Below are positions 19,226 through 26,773 of a stretch of 64,000 nucleotides of DNA, piece by piece (the first letter of the stretch is position 1; every line of letters begins with the position of its first letter). This DNA is from Salipiger sp. CCB-MM3. GTDB lineage: Bacteria; Pseudomonadota; Alphaproteobacteria; Rhodobacterales; Rhodobacteraceae. Both the position numbers and the translations under genes were made by a program. Under the pieces are notes generated by a model, which was not told the origin of the DNA, did not search any database, and saw only the letters and a list, made by a program, of their open reading frames with translations. The stretch covers positions 372,001 to 436,000 of the forward strand of contig NZ_CP014595.1 in the NCBI RefSeq assembly GCF_001687105.1. Reading direction: 5' to 3'.

Positions 19226-19252
19226 GCTTCTTCTCTTTAAAAATACGCATGT
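19226..19252 (-). repeat. Repeat family A, copy 2
   Basis: Reverse-oriented copy; its first 25 bases on the minus strand are identical to the copy at 58533. It lies between the soxT stop and the metallo-hydrolase start. Confidence 0.6.
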
Positions 19253-19299
19253 CGCAACGCCTGCCACGGATCGCCGCGCCCGAGGGACGGCCCGCCCGT

Positions 19300-20337
19300 T
19301 CACTCGGCGGGCGCGAATCCGACGATGAGTTGCCGCAGCCCGAAGGCCGCCCCGACGAAGATCGACAGCAGCGCCACCGGCGCGCTGAAGGTCAGCAGGG
19401 AGAAGGCGCTGAGCCCCTGCCCAACGCTGCAGCCCGCCGCGAGCACCGCGCCCGGCCCCATCAGTGCCGCGCCGAGGATCTGCCGCTTGAGCTCGCGCGG
19501 GTCCTCACAGGCCTCCCAGCGGAAGTGGCCCTTGCGCCATGAGCCGAGGAAAGCGCCGAGCAGCACTCCGGTGACCGAGCCCACGGCAAAGCCCGGCGCT
19601 GCCGCCGAGGCGGTCATCAGCCACAGCAGGCTCTCTCCCAAGGGCCGGGCGAAAGAGTGGCTCTCGACGTGCAGCGCGCCAAAGCTTGCGGTGGCCGCCC
19701 ATTGCGTGCCGAGCCAGCCGGAGGTGATCGCAAGGCCGACCAGCACGCCCCAGCCGATGAACCGTGGCGCGCGGGTCATGCCGCCGCCGCTGAGCGCCGC
19801 GGCGATTACTGCGCCGCCGACCAGCCCCCCGGTCAGCAGCGGCGCGCCGGTCAGTTGGAACAGCGCCTGCGGGCCTTCGGGCGGATATTCGGGAAACACC
19901 GCGACACGCAGGAAGGCCAGCGGCCCGGAGATGGTGATATAGGCGGTGAGCCCCATCACCACGACAATGACCAGCGAACGCAGATCGCCGCCGCCCAGCC
20001 GGGCCAGCGCGCCGTAGCCGCAATTGCCCGAAAGCGCCATGCCGTAGCCGAAGACCAGCCCGCCGATCACCGTCGCGGGCAAGGACCACTGACGAGAGAG
20101 AAAGAAGGTTTGCGCAGGATCGATCCAGCCCGCCGCCAGCGCCACATGCGTGCAGAGGATGGCCGTGCCGATGGCCACGCCCCACATGCGCAGGCGCCGA
20201 CTGTCCGAGGAATAGAGCGCGTCCTCGATCGCGCCGAGGGTGCAGAACCGCCCCAGCCGGGCCGCGAGCCCGAGGACGATCCCCCCAAACAGGCCAGCAA
20301 GCGCCGCAATCGCGGCGCCATCACCAAAGTCGAACAT
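19300..20337 (-). CDS. soxT: SoxT/TsuA-like YeeE-family sulfur-compound transporter
   Basis: YeeE/YedE (TsuA) membrane proteins import thiosulfate or related sulfur compounds; the homologue next to soxSR is called SoxT. The 345 residues are highly hydrophobic, with about nine membrane segments. Conserved cysteine motifs that pass the substrate are visible: GRFCTLGAIED (C32), ALSGNCGYGALARLG (C106) and AAGCSVGQGL (C303). It is the last gene of the minus-strand soxS-soxR-soxT group, 42 bases after the soxR stop. The exact substrate (thiosulfate, sulfide or a polysulfide) is not set by sequence. Confidence 0.9.
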   Translation of the reverse strand: MFDFGDGAAIAALAGLFGGIVLGLAARLGRFCTLGAIEDALYSSDSRRLRMWGVAIGTAILCTHVALAAGWIDPAQTFFLSRQWSLPATVIGGLVFGYGMALSGNCGYGALARLGGGDLRSLVIVVVMGLTAYITISGPLAFLRVAVFPEYPPEGPQALFQLTGAPLLTGGLVGGAVIAAALSGGGMTRAPRFIGWGVLVGLAITSGWLGTQWAATASFGALHVESHSFARPLGESLLWLMTASAAAPGFAVGSVTGVLLGAFLGSWRKGHFRWEACEDPRELKRQILGAALMGPGAVLAAGCSVGQGLSAFSLLTFSAPVALLSIFVGAAFGLRQLIVGFAPAE

Positions 20338-20379
20338 GCCGTCCGCCGCTCCCTTCCGACCGGCGGCTGTCGCCCCCGG

Positions 20380-20736
20380 TCACTCCTCTCGACAGAACAG
20401 GTCGTATATGACCTCCATGATCTTCTTCGGCCGATCGTCCGTCAAGGAGTAGTAGATCGTCTTGCCATCCCGGCGCGGCGTGACCAGCCCCTCGAGCCGC
20501 AGCCGCGACAGCTGCTGCGACACCGCCGACTGTCGGGCGGAGAGCAGATCTTCGAGCTCGGTCACCGATTTCTCGCCCGAGGCCAGATGACACAGGATCA
20601 TCATCCGCCCCCCGTGGCTCATCGCCTTGAGAAGGTTCGAGGCCGCTTCGGCCTTTTCCATGAACCGGTCCATTTCCGGCTCGCTCATACCCTCGTCAAA
20701 CACGGGGAGCGGGGCTGCATTCGACATCGGCGTCAT
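20380..20736 (-). CDS. soxR: ArsR-family sulfur-responsive repressor SoxR
   Basis: SoxR represses the sox genes until thiosulfate or sulfide is present. The 118 residues form an ArsR winged helix-turn-helix with recognition region SARQSAVSQQLSRLRLEGL and wing RRDGKTIYYSL. Two cysteines, C49 (MILCHLA) and C115 (DLFCREE), are 66 residues apart, the same spacing I recall for the persulfide-sensing pair of Rhodobacter SqrR; such proteins release DNA when a polysulfide bridge forms. Metal-site residues of ArsR/SmtB are not seen. Its start overlaps the soxS stop by 4 bases. Candidate operators are listed at 22689, 25010, 21130 and 19144. Confidence 0.93.
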   Translation of the reverse strand: MTPMSNAAPLPVFDEGMSEPEMDRFMEKAEAASNLLKAMSHGGRMMILCHLASGEKSVTELEDLLSARQSAVSQQLSRLRLEGLVTPRRDGKTIYYSLTDDRPKKIMEVIYDLFCREE

Positions 20737-21092
20737 CCGTCTATCGTCGGGGAGGATGGGAGGTCCTCTAGGAGGCGGCCCAGAAGGGCCCAGAAAAAGT
20801 CTTCGCCAGGATAGCCTTCGATTCGCCCAGTTTCCATCCCGTCGCGCAGCAAGACGAAGGTCGGGGTGAAGACCACCGGCCGTTTGAGCGCAACGTCATC
20901 CGGGATCGCGCGAAACTCGACACGGGCCAGCGGCGCGATCCGAGATTCCTGCGTTTTCGGGTAGATCGGGCCAATCTGCGCCTCCCACGCCTCGCAATAG
21001 GCACATCCATCCTGTCGCACCATCATCAGCAGCGTCTCGGCGGAGACGCGCATTGGCAGCAGCAAAAGAGCGAGGATCACGAGATAGCGCAT
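20733..21092 (-). CDS. soxS: Periplasmic thioredoxin-like protein SoxS
   Basis: SoxS is a periplasmic thioredoxin that reactivates the SoxYZ carrier in Paracoccus. The 119-residue precursor has a signal peptide (MRYLVILALLLLPMRVSA) and a redox motif CAYC (C30/C33), followed by the cis-Pro region FTPTFVLLRDG. The frame is open to 21125, but the ATG at 21092 gives a proper signal peptide and is chosen. It is transcribed with soxR and soxT, divergently from soxV; the 86-base gap holds a partial SoxR-type site. Confidence 0.92.
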   Translation of the reverse strand: MRYLVILALLLLPMRVSAETLLMMVRQDGCAYCEAWEAQIGPIYPKTQESRIAPLARVEFRAIPDDVALKRPVVFTPTFVLLRDGMETGRIEGYPGEDFFWALLGRLLEDLPSSPTIDG

Positions 21093-21129
21093 CGAAACCT
21101 TTCCAGCATGATTGACGGGCAGCATATCA

Positions 21130-21160
21130 CATACGTAACGTAATATGCGAATATGTACTT
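21130..21160. promoter_or_regulatory. soxS-soxV divergent promoter with partial SoxR-type site
   Basis: The AT-rich stretch includes ACATA ... TATGT inverted ends and ATGCGAATATGT (21145-21156), a 12-mer shared with the metallo-hydrolase promoter. One half matches the GAAT half-site; the other half is degenerate. In Paracoccus pantotrophus SoxR binds the soxS-soxV gap, which fits this location. Confidence 0.5.
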
Positions 21161-21178
21161 TGGGAGGGGTGCAGCCGA

Positions 21179-21913
21179 ATGTTCGATGTCACATTTCTGG
21201 GCGCTTTTGTGGCCGGGCTGCTGTCTTTCCTGTCCCCCTGCATCCTGCCGATGGTGCCGTTCTATCTGTCCTATCTCGCCGGACAGGGCGTGCATGTGGT
21301 GGCGGAGACCGGAACGGTCCCCGAGGGGCTGCGGCGGCGGGCGATCACCGGCGCGCTGTTCTTTGCGCTGGGGGTGATCACGGTTTTCGTCGGCCTTGGT
21401 GCCACGGCCACGCTCTTTGGGCAGCTGGTGCGCGAGTGGTTCGGCGTGCTGCGCTGGATCGCTGCGGGGATTATCATCCTGATGGGGCTGCATTTTCTTG
21501 GCGTGCTGAAGATCGGCTTTCTCTACCGTCAGGTGCGGGCCGACGCGCAGAACGCCACCGGGCTCTTCGGAGCTTTCGTGATCGGCCTCGCCTTCGCCTT
21601 CGGCTGGACGCCCTGCGTTGGCCCGGTCTTGGCGGCGATTCTGTTCACCGCCGCCGGGCAGGACACCGCCCAGCACGGCGCTCTGCTGCTGCTGACCTAT
21701 GGCGCCGGGATGACCCTGCCCTTCGTGCTGGCGGCGGCCTTCATCGGGCCGTTCCTGAGTTTCATGGCGCGGTTCCGGCGCCATCTTGGCCGCGTCGAAA
21801 AGGCGATGGGCCTGCTGCTGATCCTGTTCGGCGTGCTGATCGCCACAGGCAGCCTCAACCTCATCGCCGCTTGGATGATCGAACATATTCCCTGGTTCAC
21901 CAGCATCGGCTGA
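21179..21913 (+). CDS. soxV: CcdA/DsbD-type thiol-transfer membrane protein SoxV
   Basis: SoxV carries reducing power from cytoplasmic thioredoxin across the membrane to periplasmic SoxW (and possibly SoxS) to keep the SoxYZ carrier active. The 244 residues are a six-helix CcdA-family protein with the two reactive cysteines in LSPCILPMVPFYLSYLAG (C21) and FGWTPCVGPVLAAIL (C146). The ATG at 21179 is preceded by GGGAGG. It heads the plus-strand sox genes and is followed 59 bases later by soxW. Confidence 0.95.
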   Translation: MFDVTFLGAFVAGLLSFLSPCILPMVPFYLSYLAGQGVHVVAETGTVPEGLRRRAITGALFFALGVITVFVGLGATATLFGQLVREWFGVLRWIAAGIIILMGLHFLGVLKIGFLYRQVRADAQNATGLFGAFVIGLAFAFGWTPCVGPVLAAILFTAAGQDTAQHGALLLLTYGAGMTLPFVLAAAFIGPFLSFMARFRRHLGRVEKAMGLLLILFGVLIATGSLNLIAAWMIEHIPWFTSIG

Positions 21914-21972
21914 AACGCCGCTGCCCCCGGGGCCCACATCGGCCCGGGACCCACATCGGAAGGAGGAGACCG

Positions 21973-22563
21973 ATGAGACAACCACGACCCCTACCCGCGC
22001 TCATGACCGCCACGCTGCTGACCTGCGCCGCCGCCCTGCCCGGCCTCGCCGCCGAACTTGGCGACGACGGGCTGCATAAGGCGCCTTGGATGCATGACAC
22101 CTTCAAGGATCTGTCCGACGATCTCGCCGAGGCCAATGCCGAGGGCAAGCGGCTGATGATTCTCGTCGAGCAGCGCGGCTGCATCTATTGCACCAAGATG
22201 CACGCCGAGGTCTTTCCTCAGCCAGATATCGAGAAGATGCTGAGCGAGGATTACTTCGTCATCCAGATCAACATGTTCGGCGATGTCGAAGTGACCGATT
22301 TCGACGGCACCACCCTGCCCGAGAAAGACATGGTGCGGCGCTGGAGCCTGCTGTTCACGCCGACCCTGATGTTCCTGCCCGAAGAGGTCGAAGGCACCCC
22401 GGCGAACGAAGCGGCGGTCGCCACCCTGCCCGGCGCATTCTCTGCGGGGACCACCGGCGATCTGCTCACATGGGTGCTGGAGAAAGGCTATGACGGCGAC
22501 GAGCCCTTCCAGAAATACCACGCCCGGATGATCGAAGAGCGGCGCCCGCAAGCCTCTGACTAG
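21973..22563 (+). CDS. soxW: Periplasmic thioredoxin SoxW
   Basis: SoxW is the periplasmic thioredoxin that takes electrons from SoxV. The 196-residue precursor has a signal peptide (about 1-27, ending near GLAA), redox motif CIYC (C70/C73) in EQRGCIYCTKMH, and the cis-Pro segment FTPTLMFLPEE. The frame extends far upstream, but the ATG at 21973 has AGGAGGAGACCG before it. It ends 201 bases before soxX, a gap that carries a perfect SoxR-type operator, so soxVW and soxXYZABCD are probably separate units. Confidence 0.93.
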   Translation: MRQPRPLPALMTATLLTCAAALPGLAAELGDDGLHKAPWMHDTFKDLSDDLAEANAEGKRLMILVEQRGCIYCTKMHAEVFPQPDIEKMLSEDYFVIQINMFGDVEVTDFDGTTLPEKDMVRRWSLLFTPTLMFLPEEVEGTPANEAAVATLPGAFSAGTTGDLLTWVLEKGYDGDEPFQKYHARMIEERRPQASD

Positions 22564-22688
22564 ACGCGGAAACTGCGCCGGAGCGAGGCGAACAGTCAGA
22601 GGGCAGTCCGGGCGCAATTAGGGCCAACCTCTTGATTTTTCTGCGTTGCGGCGATCGCCATGGCGGGAACGCTTAATCATATCTTAAA

Positions 22689-22704
22689 ATTCACGGCTAT
22701 GAAT
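22689..22704 (+). promoter_or_regulatory. Perfect SoxR-type operator ahead of soxX
   Basis: ATTC-ACGGCTAT-GAAT, inside a longer inverted repeat AAATTCA-N6-TGAATTT, 60 bases before the soxX start. The ATTC-N8-GAAT form is that reported for the ArsR-type persulfide sensor SqrR of Rhodobacter capsulatus. In Paracoccus, SoxR binds the matching soxW-soxX gap. Confidence 0.7.
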
Positions 22705-22764
22705 TTGTTGTTGCGTATCCCCCACAGTGTGCCGTAGCATTCAACCCATGGAAGGGGAGGAGAC

Positions 22765-23244
22765 ATGAAAACCACGGTCGCAATCGCGTCCGTCATCGGG
22801 ATAGTTGCATCTGCCGCATTGGCAGACCCCACGGCCCCCGCTGACGTGAGTTTCACAGACTACGGCGAAATCGAAAGCTCGCTGACCGGCACCCCCGGAG
22901 ACCCGGCAAACGGTGCGGTGGTCATGACCACACGGTCGAAGGGCAATTGCGTCGCCTGCCACGAGATCACCGCGCTCAAGGACGCGCCGTTCCACGGCGA
23001 GGTCGGCCCGATGCTCGACGGTGTCGGCGGCTACCGCTCCGAGGCGGAGCTGCGCGGCATCGTGGCGAACGCCAAGAAGATGTTCGAGGGCACGGTTATG
23101 CCCGCATTCTACAAAAGCAGTGGCTTCATCCGGCCCGGCGACGGCTACACCGGCAAGGCTGCACAAGGTGACCTGCCCCCGATCCTGTCCGCGCAGGAGA
23201 TCGAGGACGTGGTGGCCTTCCTGATGACCCTGCAGGACAGCTGA
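22765..23244 (+). CDS. soxX: SoxX, monoheme cytochrome of SoxAX
   Basis: SoxX is the monoheme cytochrome c subunit of SoxAX, which oxidatively joins thiosulfate to the SoxYZ carrier cysteine. The 159-residue precursor has a signal peptide (MKTTVAIASVIGIVASAALA) and heme motif CVACH (62-66); a methionine in GTVMPAFYKSSGF is the expected axial ligand. Ribosome-binding sequence GGGGAGGAGA precedes the ATG. It is the first gene after the operator at 22689. Confidence 0.96.
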   Translation: MKTTVAIASVIGIVASAALADPTAPADVSFTDYGEIESSLTGTPGDPANGAVVMTTRSKGNCVACHEITALKDAPFHGEVGPMLDGVGGYRSEAELRGIVANAKKMFEGTVMPAFYKSSGFIRPGDGYTGKAAQGDLPPILSAQEIEDVVAFLMTLQDS

Positions 23245-23257
23245 GAGAGGAGACAGC

Positions 23258-23674
23258 ATGCAGCTGACACGAAGAGACACTCTGGGCCTTGCCCTCGGCG
23301 CGCTGGCGCTGAGCGTTCTGCCCTACCGCGCCAACGCCTCGGTCGACGACATGATCGCCGAGTTCACCGGGGGCGCCGACATGGCCGACAGCGGCATCGA
23401 TCTCACCGCGCCTGAAATCGCAGAGAACGGCAACACCGTGCCGATCACCGTCGATGCGCCCGGCGCGTCCGAGATCCTCGTGCTGGCGGCCGGCAACCCG
23501 ACGCCCGCCGTCGCCACCTTCGCATTCGGCCCGCTCGCGGCCTCGCGCATGGCCTCCACCCGCATCCGGCTTGCCGGCACGCAGGATGTGATCGCCATCG
23601 CGAAGATGGAGGATGGAAGCTTTGCCCGCGCCGCCAAGACCGTGAAGGTCACCATCGGCGGCTGCGGCGGATAA
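23258..23674 (+). CDS. soxY: SoxY, sulfur carrier subunit
   Basis: SoxY carries sulfur intermediates bound to a cysteine on its flexible C-terminus. The 138 residues begin with a twin-arginine signal (LTRRDTLGLALGALALSVLP) that exports the folded SoxYZ complex, and end with the carrier motif GGCGG (C136), with no residues after it. Length and end are exactly those of the family. The gene is 13 bases after soxX and 15 before soxZ. Confidence 0.97.
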   Translation: MQLTRRDTLGLALGALALSVLPYRANASVDDMIAEFTGGADMADSGIDLTAPEIAENGNTVPITVDAPGASEILVLAAGNPTPAVATFAFGPLAASRMASTRIRLAGTQDVIAIAKMEDGSFARAAKTVKVTIGGCGG

Positions 23675-23689
23675 GGAGGAGCAAGAGCT

Positions 23690-24019
23690 ATGGCATCCGG
23701 AGTCAGACCCCGCGTCAAAGTGCCGAAGACCGCATCGGCGGGCGAGGCGATCACCATCAAGGTGCTGATCAGCCACCCGATGGAAAGCGGCCAGCGCAAA
23801 GACAGCGACGGCAACATCATCCCGCGCTCGATCATCAATCGCTTCACCTGCGATTTCAACGGCCAGAACGTCATCGACGTGACGATGGAACCGGCGATCT
23901 CGACCAACCCGTATTTCGAGTTCGAGGCCACCGTGCCCGAGGCTGGCGAGTTCACCTTCACATGGCTCGACGACGACGGCTCGACCTACACCGAGACCAA
24001 GGCGATCGCCATCGAATGA
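23690..24019 (+). CDS. soxZ: SoxZ, sulfur carrier scaffold subunit
   Basis: SoxZ is the small beta-sandwich partner of SoxY. The 109 residues have no signal peptide, as expected because SoxZ is exported by hitch-hiking on the Tat signal of SoxY. Conserved segments include ITIKVLISHPMESGQRKD near the start and FTWLDDDGSTYTE near the end. It follows soxY with a strong AAGGAGGAG ribosome-binding sequence. Confidence 0.97.
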   Translation: MASGVRPRVKVPKTASAGEAITIKVLISHPMESGQRKDSDGNIIPRSIINRFTCDFNGQNVIDVTMEPAISTNPYFEFEATVPEAGEFTFTWLDDDGSTYTETKAIAIE

Positions 24020-24106
24020 CGCGCGTCGGGCGGGCGGTTGAGGAGCCGCGCCGCCCGAAGCCCCACCCGCCCCGCAGGGGATGGGTCAACTGGAGGGAGG
24101 AGTATC

Positions 24107-24961
24107 ATGATACGCAAGGCGACCGCGCTGACCGCGCTCGCCCTGCTGGCGGCACCGCTGGTGGTGCAGGCCGGCGGGCCCGATGACGACGAGCTTGTCA
24201 TCAACGGCGAAATCGAGATCACCACGAAGGCCCCCGCGCCCGAGTTTCTCTCGGAGGCGATGGACGAGGTGATGTCGGGCTGGCACTTCCGCTCGGACGA
24301 GACGCAGGCGCTCGAGATGGATGATTTCGACAATCCCGGAATGATCTTCGTCGACGACGCGCGCGAACAATGGGCGATGGTCGAAGGCAGCGAAGGCAAG
24401 AGCTGCGCCTCCTGCCACGGCGAGCCCGAGGATATGGCTGGCGTCAAGGCCACCTATCCCAAGTGGAACGACGAGACCGAAGAGGTGCGCACGCTGCAGA
24501 TGCAGGTCAACGGCTGCCGCACCGAGCGTATGGGCGCCGAGGCGTGGAAATACGACGGCAAGGACGCGATCAATATGGTGGCGCTGCTCTCGGCGGTCTC
24601 GCGCGGGATGCCGGTCAACGTGGCTATTGACGGTCCGGTCGAGGCGACGTGGGAGCTTGGCAAAGAGCTCTACTACACGCGCACCGGCCAGCTGGAACTG
24701 AGCTGCGCCAACTGCCACGAGCAGAACTACGGCAATTACATCCGCGCCGACCATCTCAGCCAGGGCCAGATCAACGCCTTTCCAGCGTACCGGCTGAAGA
24801 ACGCGCAGCTCAACGGTGTGCATTCGCGCTTCAAGGGCTGTGTGCGCGACACCCGCGCGGAAACCTATGCCCCCGGCAGCCCCGAGTTCGTGGCCCTCGA
24901 GCTTTATGTCGCCTCGCGCGGCAATGGCCTGTCGGTCGAGGGCCCTTCGGTCCGCAACTGA
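24107..24961 (+). CDS. soxA: SoxA, diheme cytochrome of SoxAX
   Basis: SoxA holds the active-site heme with a cysteine-persulfide ligand and joins thiosulfate to SoxY. The 284-residue precursor has a signal peptide (about 1-22), two heme motifs CASCH (100-104) and CANCH (200-204), a structural cysteine C137 (VNGCRTERM), and the ligand cysteine C245 in RFKGCVRDTRAE. This is the diheme (Rhodovulum/Paracoccus) class. The frame is open upstream, but the ATG at 24107 with GGAGGGAGGAG fits the signal peptide. Confidence 0.96.
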   Translation: MIRKATALTALALLAAPLVVQAGGPDDDELVINGEIEITTKAPAPEFLSEAMDEVMSGWHFRSDETQALEMDDFDNPGMIFVDDAREQWAMVEGSEGKSCASCHGEPEDMAGVKATYPKWNDETEEVRTLQMQVNGCRTERMGAEAWKYDGKDAINMVALLSAVSRGMPVNVAIDGPVEATWELGKELYYTRTGQLELSCANCHEQNYGNYIRADHLSQGQINAFPAYRLKNAQLNGVHSRFKGCVRDTRAETYAPGSPEFVALELYVASRGNGLSVEGPSVRN

Positions 24962-24967
24962 TCCCTG

Positions 24968-24992
24968 CCCCGCGCGACAGGCTCGCGCGGGG
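24968..24992 (+). terminator. Hairpin between soxA and soxB
   Basis: Ten-base perfect stem CCCCGCGCGA / TCGCGCGGGG with a 5-base loop, starting 6 bases after the soxA stop. The downstream stretch is only mildly T-rich, so partial termination or mRNA protection is likely. With the operator at 25010 it splits soxXYZA from soxBCD. Confidence 0.55.
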
Positions 24993-25009
24993 CTTCTCGC
25001 TTCTAACAA

Positions 25010-25025
25010 ATTCACGCATTCGAAT
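25010..25025 (+). promoter_or_regulatory. Perfect SoxR-type operator ahead of soxB
   Basis: ATTC-ACGCATTC-GAAT, overlapping a 16-base perfect palindrome ACGCATTCGAATGCGT (25014-25029). It lies 19 bases before the soxB start. Same pattern as the site at 22689, which points to an extra regulated promoter inside the cluster. Confidence 0.65.
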
Positions 25026-25043
25026 GCGTAAGAGGAAAGCCCG

Positions 25044-26741
25044 ATGATCTCCAGACGCGACTTCCTTCAGGTCTCCATGGCTGCGGCTGCGGCCTATGGG
25101 GGCTCCGGCTTTGGCAACTGGGCCCGGCTCGCCGCGCAGCAGCAGCTGACGCAGGACGATCTTCTGGCCATGCCCGCCTTCGGGAATGTCTCGCTGATCC
25201 ATATCACCGACATCCACGCCCAGCTGAAGCCGATCTACTTCCGCGAGCCCTCGGTGAATATCGGCGTTGGCCCGAACCGCGGCGAGGTGCCCCATCTCAC
25301 CGGCGCCGACTTCCGCAAGATGTACGGGATCGCGGATGGCTCGCCATCGCATTACGCCCTCTCCTCTGGCGATTTCTCCGCGCTGGCCAAGGCGTATGGC
25401 CGCGTCGGTGGCATGGACCGTGTCGCCACGGTGGTGAAGCAGATCCGTTCCGAGCGCCCCGATGCGCTGCTGCTGGATGGCGGCGACACATGGCACGGCA
25501 GCTACACCTGCTATCAGACCGCCGGGCAGGACTGCGTCAACGTGATGAACCTGCTCAAGCCCGACGCGATGACCTTCCACTGGGAGTTCACCCTCGGCTC
25601 GGAGCGAGTGCGCGAGATCGTCGAGGGGCTGCCCTTCGCCGCGCTTGGCCAGAACATCTTTGACGCCGAGTGGGACGAACCGGCCGAGCTGTTCCAGCCC
25701 TATAAGTTCTTCGAGCGCGGCGGGGTGAAGATCGCCGTCATCGGTCAGGCCTTCCCCTATATGCCGATCGCCAACCCCTCGTGGATGTTCCCCGAGTATT
25801 CCTTCGGCATCCGCGACGAGCGCATGCAGGAGATGGTCGACGAGGTGCGGGCGGACGGCGCCGAACTGGTGGTGGTGCTGAGCCACAATGGTTTCGACGT
25901 CGACAAGAAGATGGCCGAGAAAGTCACCGGCATCGACGTGCTGCTGTCGGGCCATACCCATGACGCGCTGCCCGAACCGGTGCTGGTGGGCGAGACGATC
26001 ATCATCGCCTCGGGCTCCAACGGCAAATTCGTCTCCCGCGTCGATCTGGATGTGCGCGATGGCCGGATGATGGGGTTCCGTCACAAGCTGATCCCGATCT
26101 TCTCGGATGTGATCGCCCCCGACCCCGAGATGACCGCGCTGATCGACGCCCAGCGCGCGCCCTATGCCGACAAGCTCTCGGAGGTGATCGGCCACACCGA
26201 CACCACGCTCTACCGCCGCGGCAATTTCAACGGCACATGGGACGACCTGATCTGCGACGCGCTGCTCGCCCAGCGCGACGCGCAGATCGCCATGTCGCCC
26301 GGCGTGCGCTGGGGGCCGTCGCTGGTGGCGGGCGATCCGATCACCCGCGAAGACATCTGGAACGTCACCTCGATGACCTACCCCGAGGCCTACCGCTCGG
26401 AGATGACCGGCGAGTTTCTCAAGGTCATTCTCGAAGACGTGGCCGACAACATCTTCAACCCCGATCCCTATTACCAGCAAGGCGGCGACATGGTCCGCGT
26501 CGGCGGGCTTGGCTATCGCATCGACGTCACCGCCCCGGTCGGCGAGCGGGTCTCGGAGATGACGCTGCTGAAGACCGGCGAGGCGATCGACCCGGCGAAG
26601 TCCTACGTCGTCGCGGGCTGGGCCAGCGTCAACGAGGGCACCGAGGGCCCGCCGATCTGGGACGTGGTGGAAAGCCATATCCGCAGCCTCGGGCGCGTCA
26701 CGCTCGACGAGAACAACTCCGTCGACGTGGTGGGTGCCTGA
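25044..26741 (+). CDS. soxB: SoxB, S-sulfosulfanyl-L-cysteine sulfohydrolase
   Basis: SoxB is the dimanganese hydrolase that releases sulfate from the SoxYZ-bound intermediate. The 565 residues begin with a Tat signal (SRRDFLQVSMAAAAAYGG). The metallophosphatase motifs are present: IHITDIHAQ (about 51-59), LDGGDTWHGS and LSGHTHDALPEP, followed by the 5'-nucleotidase C-terminal domain. Length is normal. Its stop overlaps an upstream ATG of the soxC frame, but the well-placed soxC start is 33 bases later. Confidence 0.97.
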   Translation: MISRRDFLQVSMAAAAAYGGSGFGNWARLAAQQQLTQDDLLAMPAFGNVSLIHITDIHAQLKPIYFREPSVNIGVGPNRGEVPHLTGADFRKMYGIADGSPSHYALSSGDFSALAKAYGRVGGMDRVATVVKQIRSERPDALLLDGGDTWHGSYTCYQTAGQDCVNVMNLLKPDAMTFHWEFTLGSERVREIVEGLPFAALGQNIFDAEWDEPAELFQPYKFFERGGVKIAVIGQAFPYMPIANPSWMFPEYSFGIRDERMQEMVDEVRADGAELVVVLSHNGFDVDKKMAEKVTGIDVLLSGHTHDALPEPVLVGETIIIASGSNGKFVSRVDLDVRDGRMMGFRHKLIPIFSDVIAPDPEMTALIDAQRAPYADKLSEVIGHTDTTLYRRGNFNGTWDDLICDALLAQRDAQIAMSPGVRWGPSLVAGDPITREDIWNVTSMTYPEAYRSEMTGEFLKVILEDVADNIFNPDPYYQQGGDMVRVGGLGYRIDVTAPVGERVSEMTLLKTGEAIDPAKSYVVAGWASVNEGTEGPPIWDVVESHIRSLGRVTLDENNSVDVVGA

Positions 26742-26773
26742 TGGCCGGTGCAAAAGACTTCAAGGAGGAGAGA

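Noticed and set aside
18120..19252. Insertion sequence bounded by inverted repeats
   Set aside because: The enclosed gene is a metallo-hydrolase, not a transposase, and no target duplication was seen; kept only as a repeat observation.
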